Source: Rhizobium sp. LC145 (lineage in GTDB: Bacteria; Pseudomonadota; Alphaproteobacteria; Rhizobiales; Rhizobiaceae). From it: a stretch of 64,000 nucleotides of DNA. A model generated the notes under the pieces. That model was not told the origin of the DNA. It saw only the letters and a program-made list of their open reading frames with translations, and did no database searches. The translations under genes and the position numbers were made by a program. The stretch covers positions 186,001 through 250,000 of the forward strand of contig NZ_LBHV01000007.1 in the NCBI RefSeq assembly GCF_001005825.1, given 5' to 3'. Positions 34,243-41,146 of this stretch are shown here, in pieces (position 1 is the first letter of the stretch; each line of letters begins with the position of its first letter).

Positions 34243-34328
34243 GCAGCAGCTTGGCAAGCTGGCCTTGATGCCAACGCCGGCCGACGCTCTCCCTTTCCGC
34301 CGCTGCAGGTCGCCCTATCATTCTGGGC

Positions 34329-34565
34329 ATGAGCGACATCCCTTCCCCGACACTCCCGATGGGAGACGAGAACCGGCACCTGTTCTGCCAGATGGCGGTC
34401 GAGCTACCGCTGCAGGATCTCATCGAGGATGCGGTGAAGGCTGGATGGGAGGAGACGGAGGTCATCACCGCCATCATTGAGGTCGCCGACAACCTCATGC
34501 TCGCCGCCGGCTCGAACGCAGAGCTGGAGGCGCTGCTGCATGCGCTGAAACGGAAGCTTGATTAG
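34329..34565 (+). CDS. Small acidic phage or rhizobial hypothetical protein
   Basis: The 78-residue protein is largely helical, with a repeated pattern of Leu, Glu and Ala (AVELPLQDLIEDAVKAGW, then ETEVITAIIEVADNLMLAAG). I do not recognise a family. It lies 12 bases before the DUF982 gene on the same strand, in the accessory cassette between IS and lysis genes. Confidence 0.6.
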   Translation: MSDIPSPTLPMGDENRHLFCQMAVELPLQDLIEDAVKAGWEETEVITAIIEVADNLMLAAGSNAELEALLHALKRKLD

Positions 34566-34576
34566 GGAGCGCGGCG

Positions 34577-34828
34577 ATGGACCCAGGCCGGTGGGATACG
34601 CCCGTCACATTCGAAGAGGACGATCGCGGCGGGTTTCGCACTATCACCAGCGCGGAGGAAGCCGCTCGGGCTCTGCTGAAGCGCTGGCCCGTTGATGATG
34701 GGGAGGAATTTTGGGAGGCGCAGCGCGTGTGCCTTGCCGTAATGCAAGGGGAGCGGCCGGCAGAGGATGCCCGGACCGCATTCCTCAAAGCCGCCGCGGA
34801 AGCCGGCGTCTTCATCCGCGATCAATAG
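34577..34828 (+). CDS. DUF982 domain protein
   Basis: The 83-residue protein shows the DUF982 pattern: WDTPVTFEEDDRGGFRTITSAEEAARALLKRWP-like sequence, then an EAQRVCLAVMQGERPAEDARTAFLKAA segment. The family is multiplied in rhizobia, often on plasmids and in prophages; its function is unknown. It follows the small gene at 34329 closely. Confidence 0.78.
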   Translation: MDPGRWDTPVTFEEDDRGGFRTITSAEEAARALLKRWPVDDGEEFWEAQRVCLAVMQGERPAEDARTAFLKAAAEAGVFIRDQ

Positions 34829-34924
34829 TCCATCAGCGTTCTCTTAATAACATTCATCATTGACTCGTCGTATCAGATGAGAACATAATCAGAACATCGG
34901 AGCCGCAATGCGGCGGCGCTCCCT

Positions 34925-35653
34925 ATGAAAAGTTACAAAAGAAGAACGCGCGAAAAGCGCGAAGGAGAAGTCGTGTCCGAAGCCGAGAGGCCTAGAAAAT
35001 TGGTTTCGCTGAGAGACGTGCCGGAGGAGATAATCGAGATCGCCTGCACGCAATGCGACTTTCGGCAGGAACTGCCGAAGGCCGACCTTCTCAAGACCTG
35101 CTCGCCTGATGTGCTGCTTGAAGTCCTCGTCGTGAACGCAACAAAGGACTGCAAGCATCGACGCGCCTATGGAGACCAGCCGCCGTGCGGCGCCTATACC
35201 GACCAGGTCCGCAGTGCCGAGGCGGCTATTCTGGAGAGAAGGGAGAGCGAGCGAAGGGAAAGAGAGGAAGCTGCCCGCCGACGTGCAGAAGAGGAAGAGC
35301 GCCGGGCAGAGCGTGTGAGGAACGCCGCAATTCGGGTTGGCGACAACAATGGCTGGATGGGCTGGCAGAAAATCCCAACAGGGTCGAAGCCTCGATACCG
35401 CTGGCAACATAGCTGGGCGGAAGAAGAGCCGGAGGATTTCATCGGCCTCGACGGCACTCAGCCGATAGGCAGGGTCTTCCAGCTTGAGACGGTATCCACC
35501 AGCAAGGATATCTGGTTCTGGATACTGTACGGCGTCGAAGGGCATCGACGGAAGCGCCCAGGGAAAGGCAGCGGTTGGGAGGGTTCGCGGCTAGACGCCA
35601 TGTGCCGCGTCGAGCAGCTCTATGAAGAAATGAACAGCAAACGATATGCCTAG
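34925..35653 (+). CDS. Coiled-coil protein with an N-terminal Cys-rich part (hypothetical)
   Basis: The 242-residue protein has an N-terminal region with IACTQCDFRQELPKADLL and further cysteines (KTCSP, KDCKH, PPCGAY), suggesting a metal site near residues 39-90. A long charged coiled coil of Glu and Arg follows (residues 100-130), then a Trp-rich C-terminal half (NNGWMGWQKI, KDIWFWILYG). No family is known to me. It overlaps the next gene by eight bases in the same direction, so the two are probably co-expressed. Confidence 0.65.
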   Translation: MKSYKRRTREKREGEVVSEAERPRKLVSLRDVPEEIIEIACTQCDFRQELPKADLLKTCSPDVLLEVLVVNATKDCKHRRAYGDQPPCGAYTDQVRSAEAAILERRESERREREEAARRRAEEEERRAERVRNAAIRVGDNNGWMGWQKIPTGSKPRYRWQHSWAEEEPEDFIGLDGTQPIGRVFQLETVSTSKDIWFWILYGVEGHRRKRPGKGSGWEGSRLDAMCRVEQLYEEMNSKRYA

Positions 35654-35984
35654 CGTCGAATACAAGGGCTTTGCCCATCCCGCACGGGAAGCCCAGATAC
35701 CCAGGCTGACCGACGCGCATATGCTGGGCCAGTATGTGAAGATCACCTGCCGCTGGTGCAAGATCACGAGGACGTACCGCCCGTTGGACATTCTGAAGCT
35801 CGTGGGCGATGTTCATGTCTTGAAGCTCCAGCACCGGTTCCGATGCGAGAAGTGCAAACGCAAGGACTACATGGAGGTGGAGTTCAAGAGCGTGATGGGT
35901 AGCGAGATCGTCGGCATGCAGATCCGCGAGCTCGTGGAAATCAGGATGGTGAAAAAGCCGATCTGGCGCGACAGGAAGCTTTAA
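35646..35984 (+). CDS. Small zinc-ribbon protein (hypothetical)
   Basis: The 112-residue protein carries two CxxC pairs, CRWC at residues 35-38 and CEKC at 67-70, in the layout of a zinc ribbon. The rest is basic and rich in Arg and Lys (HVLKLQHRFR, MVKKPIWRDRKL). DNA or RNA binding is plausible. It overlaps the coiled-coil gene and precedes the SRAP gene by 15 bases. Confidence 0.65.
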   Translation: MPSVEYKGFAHPAREAQIPRLTDAHMLGQYVKITCRWCKITRTYRPLDILKLVGDVHVLKLQHRFRCEKCKRKDYMEVEFKSVMGSEIVGMQIRELVEIRMVKKPIWRDRKL

Positions 35985-35999
35985 GGGGAGAAGAGCGGA

Positions 36000-36746
36000 A
36001 TGTGCAATCTCTACAACGTCTCGACCAACCAGGAAGCCATCCGGAGGCTAACCAAGTCCTTCGACCGCCTGGGCAACCTGCAGCCGTCCTTGGACGTCTA
36101 TCCGGATCAGATGGCGCCGATCGTCAGGAACAATGGCGGGGAACGCGAGGCGGCATGGGTGAGATGGGGAATGCCAAGCTCGCAAAAGGCGCTCATGGAC
36201 GCGGCGAGCAAAAGGGCCGACAAGATGCGGGCCAAGGGCAAGGACGTGGATTTCAACGAGCTGTTGAAGATGGAGCCCGACCGCGGAACCACGAACATCC
36301 GGCGCGTAGATAGCAAGCACTGGCGCCGGTGGCTCGGAGAGGCAAACCGCTGCGTCGTTCCGTTCACCCGCTTTGCCGAACCCGATCCAGCCAGTGCCGG
36401 CGGTGGCCGCATTCCGAACGCATGGTTTGCCGGCGACGAGAGCGAGCCCCTGATGTTCTTCGCCGGGATATGGGTGAAGGATTGGGAATGCGTCCGCAAG
36501 GTCAAGGAAGGGCTGATCACGTGCGATCTGTTCGGCTTCCTGACGACCGATCCGAATGGTGTCGTCGGTCCTATTCACCAGAAGGCAATGCCGGTCATCC
36601 TGCGGAACGAGGATGAAATCGAGACCTGGCTGTCAGCGCCCTGGGAAGAGGCGGGAAAGCTGCAAAGGCCCCTGCCCGATGATGAACTGGTGCTGTTGCC
36701 GAAACGCGAGGAAGAGGCGCCGGAGCCGCAAGGCTTGCTGCTGTAG
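36000..36746 (+). CDS. SRAP-family protein (YedK/HMCES-like, abasic-site DNA-protein crosslinker)
   Basis: The 248-residue protein begins Met-Cys, and Cys2 becomes the N-terminal nucleophile of SRAP proteins, which covalently trap abasic sites in single-stranded DNA. Asn99 in TTNIRR, Glu127 in FTRFAEP and His193 in PIHQKAMPVIL match the conserved active-site residues. The domain carries an insertion relative to E. coli YedK (Asn at 99 rather than about 75). In a phage it could protect replication forks or counter base-excision-based defence. A GGGGAG ribosome site precedes the start. Confidence 0.85.
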   Translation: MCNLYNVSTNQEAIRRLTKSFDRLGNLQPSLDVYPDQMAPIVRNNGGEREAAWVRWGMPSSQKALMDAASKRADKMRAKGKDVDFNELLKMEPDRGTTNIRRVDSKHWRRWLGEANRCVVPFTRFAEPDPASAGGGRIPNAWFAGDESEPLMFFAGIWVKDWECVRKVKEGLITCDLFGFLTTDPNGVVGPIHQKAMPVILRNEDEIETWLSAPWEEAGKLQRPLPDDELVLLPKREEEAPEPQGLLL

Positions 36747-36767
36747 CCGTCCACAAGGAGAAGCGCG

Positions 36768-37094
36768 ATGCAGATCGACATCGAGACTGCGGAACGACAA
36801 ACCAGAGAAACAAAAATCCGCTATCGTCGCCTCATGGAACGGCTCTCGACCATAAAGCGGCCGGACCGCGAAGTCGATGTAGAGATGGCGGCGTTGATCG
36901 GCCGCAAGAAGGTGGAGCAGCGCGAGGATGGCGAATGGTACGCGGACGGGAAAGTCATTCCCCGCTACACGGCCTTTCGCGAGGCCGCTCTTGCCTTGTG
37001 GTGGGAATGCTTTCCCGCCGATTGGGATGAGCCGCCGGAAGAAGCCGACGCCATAGAAATCTGTTGGTGGAACGCCCAGGAAACCGAATACTAA
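36768..37094 (+). CDS. Hypothetical phage accessory protein
   Basis: The 108-residue protein has a helical N-terminus rich in Arg and Glu, a central RKKVEQREDGEWYADGKVIPRYTAF stretch like a small beta-hairpin, and a Trp-rich acidic C-terminus (ALWWECFPADWDEPPEEAD). I know no family. It follows the SRAP gene after 21 bases with an AAGGAG site. Confidence 0.55.
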   Translation: MQIDIETAERQTRETKIRYRRLMERLSTIKRPDREVDVEMAALIGRKKVEQREDGEWYADGKVIPRYTAFREAALALWWECFPADWDEPPEEADAIEICWWNAQETEY

Positions 37095-37112
37095 ACGCAG
37101 GAGACCAGCAGC

Positions 37113-37310
37113 TTGGCCGACGAAGGACGCACGAGCCAACCGGAATCATCGATCCACGTAAACCACTATTGCTGCATTGAAGGATGTGGGCAGTTCGGAG
37201 AGTTCGGTTTTGCACGGACCAGGGCAGAACCGGTCACATGGTGGTGCTACGAGCACTATCCGCAGTGGGATGAGATCAAGAGAAACGCTCGGGCTACCGG
37301 ATCGAGGTAG
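37113..37310 (+). CDS. Small Cys-rich protein (possible zinc binding)
   Basis: A TTG start with GCAGGAG upstream gives 65 residues with CCIEGCGQFG and TWWCYEHYPQW; three cysteines and a histidine could hold zinc. The last 17 bases overlap the convergent minus-strand membrane-protein gene. It is the last gene of the rightward accessory cassette before the leftward lysis genes. No family is recognised. Confidence 0.5.
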   Translation: MADEGRTSQPESSIHVNHYCCIEGCGQFGEFGFARTRAEPVTWWCYEHYPQWDEIKRNARATGSR

Positions 37311-37668
37311 GCGGAGGCCGATCACCTTCGATCCTCTGCAGGATTTCCCGCACCACCCGGATATCGGAGCCGAGGGTGTTGAGCGTGCTTTCCAGCGATC
37401 GCATCGATACGGCAGCCTCGCTCGCCTGCTTCTCGACGCCTGCAATCCGGATTTCCTGAGTGTCGAGGGTGCGAAGAGCGACCTCCGCCGCGGTGAGCCT
37501 CTTGTCGAGCCGCTCGATCGCCGCAGAATTCGCCCGCATCTCGGATTGCACCTGGTTCCAGGTGGCGCCCCAGGCGAAGAAAATCCCAATGAAGCCAATC
37601 AGGCTCACCAGAGTGTTCAGGTTCCATTCGAACTTCCAGGTGGGAGTTGGTACCGTGACCATGTCCAT
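37294..37668 (-). CDS. Membrane protein with coiled coil (holin or holin-associated candidate)
   Basis: The 124-residue protein (start at 37668; 37707 is an alternative) has one membrane helix (LNTLVSLIGFIGIFFAWG) and a long coiled-coil tail (RANSAAIERLDKRLTAAEVALRTLD and onward). Its position at the end of the lysis cassette fits a holin-like or spanin-supporting protein, yet the long tail is unusual for a holin. Xylose-type homologies are absent. The function is inferred from context only. Confidence 0.5.
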   Translation of the reverse strand: MDMVTVPTPTWKFEWNLNTLVSLIGFIGIFFAWGATWNQVQSEMRANSAAIERLDKRLTAAEVALRTLDTQEIRIAGVEKQASEAAVSMRSLESTLNTLGSDIRVVREILQRIEGDRPPPTSIR

Positions 37669-37775
37669 ATCCTTGCTCGTCAATTCCCCGGCCCTCGTCT
37701 GATGCATGTTTAGGTATGGAGTTCATGTGCTCCCGGACTGTGGTAAAGTAGCCCGAGAGAGGGAATGGTGCCGAT

Positions 37776-37979
37776 ATGCGATGCGAGCGATGCAAAGACA
37801 TCGGATGGGTATGCGAAGCTCATCCGAACAAGCCTTGGGCAGGCCCGAAGGCATGCCACTGTGGAGCGGCCGGCATGCCCTGCCCAAGCTGCAATCCGGT
37901 GAACGATGAAGAGCAGGAGCCCGATTTCGTAGGGGTGATGAAATCAGTGGTCGTTGTGCACGGAAAAACGGTCCACTGA
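37776..37979 (+). CDS. Small Cys-rich phage protein
   Basis: The 67-residue protein begins MRCERCKDIGWVCEAHPNKP and continues with CHCGAAGMPCPSCN. The seven cysteines in CxxC-like spacing suggest one or two zinc sites. Proteins of this form recur in rhizobial prophages and genomic islands; the function is unknown. It stands alone on the plus strand within the leftward lysis region. Confidence 0.65.
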   Translation: MRCERCKDIGWVCEAHPNKPWAGPKACHCGAAGMPCPSCNPVNDEEQEPDFVGVMKSVVVVHGKTVH

Positions 37980-37987
37980 CGGACGCG

Positions 37988-38206
37988 TCACTTCCTGCAT
38001 CCGGCATCGCGCCGGCACTGATCATTGTTGGAAGCAATCGCCGGGCCGGCCGTGGCATCCTGCGATGCGAGCCGCGCCGCCTGAGCGTCGGAAAAGCGCA
38101 CGATCTGGTAGCCGGAGCCGTCAGTCGCACTCCCGCTCTGGCAAGCCGCTGTCACGCATGAAGACAAGACAACGATCGCGATCCGAAAGCTTGCGAAAAT
38201 TCGCAT
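37988..38206 (-). CDS. Rz1-like outer-membrane spanin lipoprotein
   Basis: The 72-residue protein has a signal sequence with lipobox (IVVLSSCVTAACQSG), so the mature form should be a small lipoprotein anchored at a cysteine. It overlaps the 3' end of the Rz-like gene by 86 bases in a different frame, the hallmark of nested spanin genes. Together they are expected to bridge inner and outer membranes and fuse them at lysis. It ends with a basic tail (NNDQCRRDAGCRK). Confidence 0.65.
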   Translation of the reverse strand: MRIFASFRIAIVVLSSCVTAACQSGSATDGSGYQIVRFSDAQAARLASQDATAGPAIASNNDQCRRDAGCRK

Positions 38207-38369
38207 TGTTCTTCTCCAGGTCCTCGATGCGATTGAGGGCGTTCTTTGCCGCTTCGATCTTGGCGGCCTCGGTCGCTTCCTGCCGCCCGTAGAAATAGGC
38301 AGGCGCGGCCATGAGGGCGGCGCCGACGAAACCGCCGACGCCGAGCTTCATCCAGTCGAAGAGGGACAT
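38121..38369 (-). CDS. Rz-like inner-membrane spanin
   Basis: The true start is the ATG at 38367-38369, which overlaps the lysozyme stop (TGATG). The 82-residue product has one membrane helix (LGVGGFVGAALMAAPAYFY) and a coiled-coil periplasmic domain (EAAKIEAAKNALNRIEDLEK), the layout of an i-spanin. The longer frame upstream in this register is a shadow of the lysozyme. Confidence 0.7.
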   Translation of the reverse strand: MSLFDWMKLGVGGFVGAALMAAPAYFYGRQEATEAAKIEAAKNALNRIEDLEKNNANFRKLSDRDRCLVFMRDSGLPERECD

Positions 38370-39052
38370 CACGCCCTCACCTTCCGATAGATGCCGTAGA
38401 GGGTCAGCCCCACGATCACGGCGGCGATGGCGATGCGCGTCCAGTCGCCGCTCGAAAGCTCCTGCTGCTGACCATTGACGACATCCACAATCTCGGGGAT
38501 GACAGGACCGATCGTTGCGCCGGCGCCTGCCGCGCCAGTGCCGCCGACCACAGCGACATCCGTCGCGGGAGCCTTCGTCTTCGCCTCGACGGTATTGCTC
38601 GAGACGAACTCGCCCTTGGCCCAGAGACCGGCTTCCGCGGCACGGCGATTGACGAGCCCCTTCACCTTCTTCCCGCCGGCATGAACCCACTTCATCAGCT
38701 CGACTGGAACGGCGTCATAGTCGCCCTTGTTGAGCTTCTTGAGCAGCGTGGACTTGTCGAGCTTGCCGGTGTTGAAATCGAAGGAGACGAGCACCGCAAA
38801 CTGATTGTCGGTCAGCGGCACCTTCACGAAGCGCTCGACGCGCTCCTCAAATTTCCGGAGATCGCGGCTTAGGATTTCCTCGGCTTCCGCCTCCGTGATC
38901 TTCATGCCTTCCCTGACCACCGGAGCGCCGGCGGCGGAGGTATGGCCGTAGCCGATCGTCAGAATGCCGGCCACGTCTCGATAGGCGCGGGTCTTGAGGC
39001 CTTCCCACTGCTTGACGTGCGAAAGCCCCGCCGCGTTGATGCGTCGTGTCAT
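38369..39052 (-). CDS. Phage endolysin, GH24 (T4-like) lysozyme with C-terminal membrane helix
   Basis: From ATG 39052 the protein is 227 residues. The GH24 triad E-x8-D-x5-T is Glu17, Asp26 and Thr32 (QWEGLKTRAYRD and ILTIGYGHT). After the catalytic domain (to about 155) a Gly/Ala/Pro-rich linker leads to a C-terminal hydrophobic helix (IAIAAVIVGLTLYGIYRK). GH24 enzymes cut peptidoglycan glycan chains. A C-terminal membrane anchor is unlike classical or SAR endolysins and is discussed in the findings. It heads the lysis cassette. Confidence 0.85.
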   Translation of the reverse strand: MTRRINAAGLSHVKQWEGLKTRAYRDVAGILTIGYGHTSAAGAPVVREGMKITEAEAEEILSRDLRKFEERVERFVKVPLTDNQFAVLVSFDFNTGKLDKSTLLKKLNKGDYDAVPVELMKWVHAGGKKVKGLVNRRAAEAGLWAKGEFVSSNTVEAKTKAPATDVAVVGGTGAAGAGATIGPVIPEIVDVVNGQQQELSSGDWTRIAIAAVIVGLTLYGIYRKVRA

Positions 39053-39180
39053 GATGTTTTTCTCCGATGTTGAAGGGAACCGTTTCAGGGGAGCGATGTT
39101 TGGACGCCATCGCACCACACTTCACTCCTATGGTGCGCCGCTGCGAGCCCCCGCCCCCGAAGCATTAAGGTCGCAGCACA

Positions 39181-39212
39181 GAGGCCTGGTGGAGTGGAAC
39201 CCGCCAGGCCTC
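39181..39212 (+). terminator. Rho-independent terminator-like hairpin
   Basis: GAGGCCTGG at 39181-39189 pairs with CCAGGCCTC at 39204-39212, extended by two inner pairs, and is followed by TTTCAT. The stem is long and GC-rich. It could end leftward late transcription or rightward reading into the intergenic region. Confidence 0.6.
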
Positions 39213-39310
39213 TTTCATGTTCAGCTACGTCAAATGACCAATTTGTCTGGCACCCTTGTTGGCACTAGAATTTGGTTGCCGCGGCAATCCCACACCTGCT
39301 CGCGGTGGAG

Positions 39311-39352
39311 AGAGGTCCGCGCGTTCCCAATCAGCCTCGCGCGGGCCTCTCA
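39311..39352. terminator. Long imperfect hairpin
   Basis: GAGAGGTCCGCGCG and CGCGCGGGCCTCTC (one G-U-type mismatch, 14-base loop) form a stable stem. No uridine tract follows. It might be a second terminator or a structured RNA; the purpose is unknown. Confidence 0.4.
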
Positions 39353-39689
39353 CCCGAGAGCAAGTCGGGAACAGAACCTGTGCCGAAATGTTCGGGCAAG
39401 TCGCGGCTAAGCTGCCATTGACCTCCACTGCGACCGCAGGCCGGCAGGAGTCCATACTTGCCGGTCCTGTGCTTGCCTTGATCGAGCATCTTCAAACGAC
39501 CACATAAGGGTTGCGGCAAGGCGCTTACTTCAGCAGCCAGCCGCTGGCCGGTGCACAGTCTTGGGGTGCGCCGGCCGGAAGCCCTGCTGTGAAGGGTGAA
39601 CCAAGCGCCGCCTCGATCCCGAAGCAGATGTATATCTTGATTTTTTCACACCCCAGTGGTTGGGTATCAGCTGTTCCGAGGACAGACAA

Positions 39690-39968
39690 ATGAGCCACCC
39701 GCCAGCCGTTGAGAGAATGCTTGAAGACCTTCGCAGACGAGGCGGAGAACTATTCGTTTTCGATTTAGACGAATGCGAATACCCCGATGAGGCCGTTCGC
39801 TATGCGAAAAAGCACCGCCTCATTAAGGTGGACACCGCCGGAAGCTGGACCGACTACGGATGGACCTACACCTTGCGCGATCCAGACAGGAAGACGCTCT
39901 TCGAGGAGCTTAGAGACCGGCTGTATACCGCTATTTATAACTGGTTGGATAGACCGAAGCAGAAGTAG
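39690..39968 (+). CDS. Hypothetical phage protein
   Basis: From ATG 39690 the protein is 92 residues and charged. It has an acidic middle (FVFDLDECEYPDEAVRYAK) and a C-terminal helix (LFEELRDRLYTAIYNWLDRP). It is on the plus strand 106 bases before the acyltransferase gene and may be co-transcribed with it. I recognise no family. Confidence 0.5.
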   Translation: MSHPPAVERMLEDLRRRGGELFVFDLDECEYPDEAVRYAKKHRLIKVDTAGSWTDYGWTYTLRDPDRKTLFEELRDRLYTAIYNWLDRPKQK

Positions 39969-40074
39969 TGAGATGCACTGGACATCGCGCATCAGATGCG
40001 CCCGCCGCTTGCATGATGCTTGAATTCCCCTCGGCACCTCCGTATGCACCCCTGACGCATTGCAGGGGAAATTT

Positions 40075-41088
40075 ATGCAAAGGGATTCGGCGCTCGATAA
40101 TCTTCGGGCCGTGGCAATCATCTCGGTGCTGATCATCCACAGTATCGACACGGCAAATAATCTATCCCATATCGGACGAGAAACAGTCGACTGGCCTATA
40201 TATCAAACCCTACGCGCGATCGGGCGACTTGGGGTTCCCCTCTTCCTGATGGTTTCAGGCGCCCTTATCTTGAATCGATTGGATAGGGTTTCGGACTTCT
40301 ATCGCAAGCGCCTGTTGCAGTTTGTAGCGCTCATTTTCATCCTGCCGTTCGCATATGACTTCTTCAACGTCTATATCCTCGGTCACAGCCCCGCTGCTAA
40401 CCTAACGCAGATATTGCGCGGTCGCTCCGGGTACGCCTATCAGCTCTGGTATCTTTACGTCGCGTTCGGCCTGTACATCATCGCCCCGTTACTCCAGGCG
40501 ATAACCAGAACCAGCCGCAGGGATCTACTTGTGGTCTTGGCCGCAGTGCCAATTGTCTGGAATTTCATTCCGAGCACACTGGCCGTCTTCGGCATCACCA
40601 CGCATCTCCCCTATTTGGGGCTGGAGTTTACCGGGATCTACTTCTTCTACTTCGTGTACGGCTACATCGCCTACCGAATGAATTTCCTCCAGAATGTACC
40701 CGGTATCGCAATCGGGGCAGCACTCGTGGCGTGCTTATCACTTTGGGTGATCTCGCAACTTCAATGGCTGGAGAATCCCGTAGTGAGTGGCGACGGCTTC
40801 ATGTGGTATGACAATATCTTCTGCCTTATTTCGTCAGCCACGACATTCGAGTTGGTGCGCCGGATCAGGATGAGAAGCAGTGCCGCAGAAGAAGTTAGCC
40901 AAGCCAGCTTTGCGATATATCTCTGGCATCTGTTCCCATTTTACTTCCTATCCAGCTTCTCGGCTGACCTCCTCGGCACTCCATGGTGGATCTTAGCCGT
41001 TCTGATGCTCGTCTCCGGTGCGGCCTTTGGTTACGCGCTATACCGCGCGCTGCGAAAACTTCCGTACCTCAACCGCCTGGTGACCTAG
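40075..41088 (+). CDS. Membrane acyltransferase (acyltransferase 3 family), candidate seroconversion enzyme
   Basis: The 337-residue protein has about ten membrane helices and the acyltransferase-3 features: RDSALDNLRAVAIISVLIIH with the catalytic-type histidine, LGVPLFLMVSGALI, and FYRKRLLQFVALI. Such enzymes O-acetylate surface polysaccharides (OafA, exopolysaccharide acetyltransferases). It lies on the plus strand between the lysis genes and the tail spike, and its GC content is lower than the phage average, typical of a moron. Seroconversion of the receptor is inferred. Confidence 0.82.
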   Translation: MQRDSALDNLRAVAIISVLIIHSIDTANNLSHIGRETVDWPIYQTLRAIGRLGVPLFLMVSGALILNRLDRVSDFYRKRLLQFVALIFILPFAYDFFNVYILGHSPAANLTQILRGRSGYAYQLWYLYVAFGLYIIAPLLQAITRTSRRDLLVVLAAVPIVWNFIPSTLAVFGITTHLPYLGLEFTGIYFFYFVYGYIAYRMNFLQNVPGIAIGAALVACLSLWVISQLQWLENPVVSGDGFMWYDNIFCLISSATTFELVRRIRMRSSAAEEVSQASFAIYLWHLFPFYFLSSFSADLLGTPWWILAVLMLVSGAAFGYALYRALRKLPYLNRLVT

Positions 41089-41146
41089 ACGGTACCTCGT
41101 CCGAAGCGCAAATGGATCAAGATGTACGATCGCTTTGCAAGCCCAC

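Larger units (their letters stand above)
39053..39689. other. Intergenic region with hairpins between lysis genes and the 39690 gene
   Basis: I find no supported gene in this 637-base stretch. It contains a strong terminator-like hairpin (39181-39212) and a second long stem at about 39311-39352. Promoters for the leftward lysis genes and the rightward gene at 39690 are likely inside it. Confidence 0.5.

Noticed and set aside
38370..38690. N-terminal extension of the Rz-like gene
   Set aside because: This part is the out-of-frame shadow of the lysozyme C-terminus, low in complexity and rich in Arg and Gly.
39225..39420. tRNA or tmRNA hidden in the hairpin-rich stretch
   Set aside because: I could not fit a cloverleaf with T-arm and acceptor stem; only simple stems are present.
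39225..39507. Short frames on both strands in the 39.2-39.5 kb gap
   Set aside because: No ribosome site, no domain, and their extent is explained by GC-rich hairpins.
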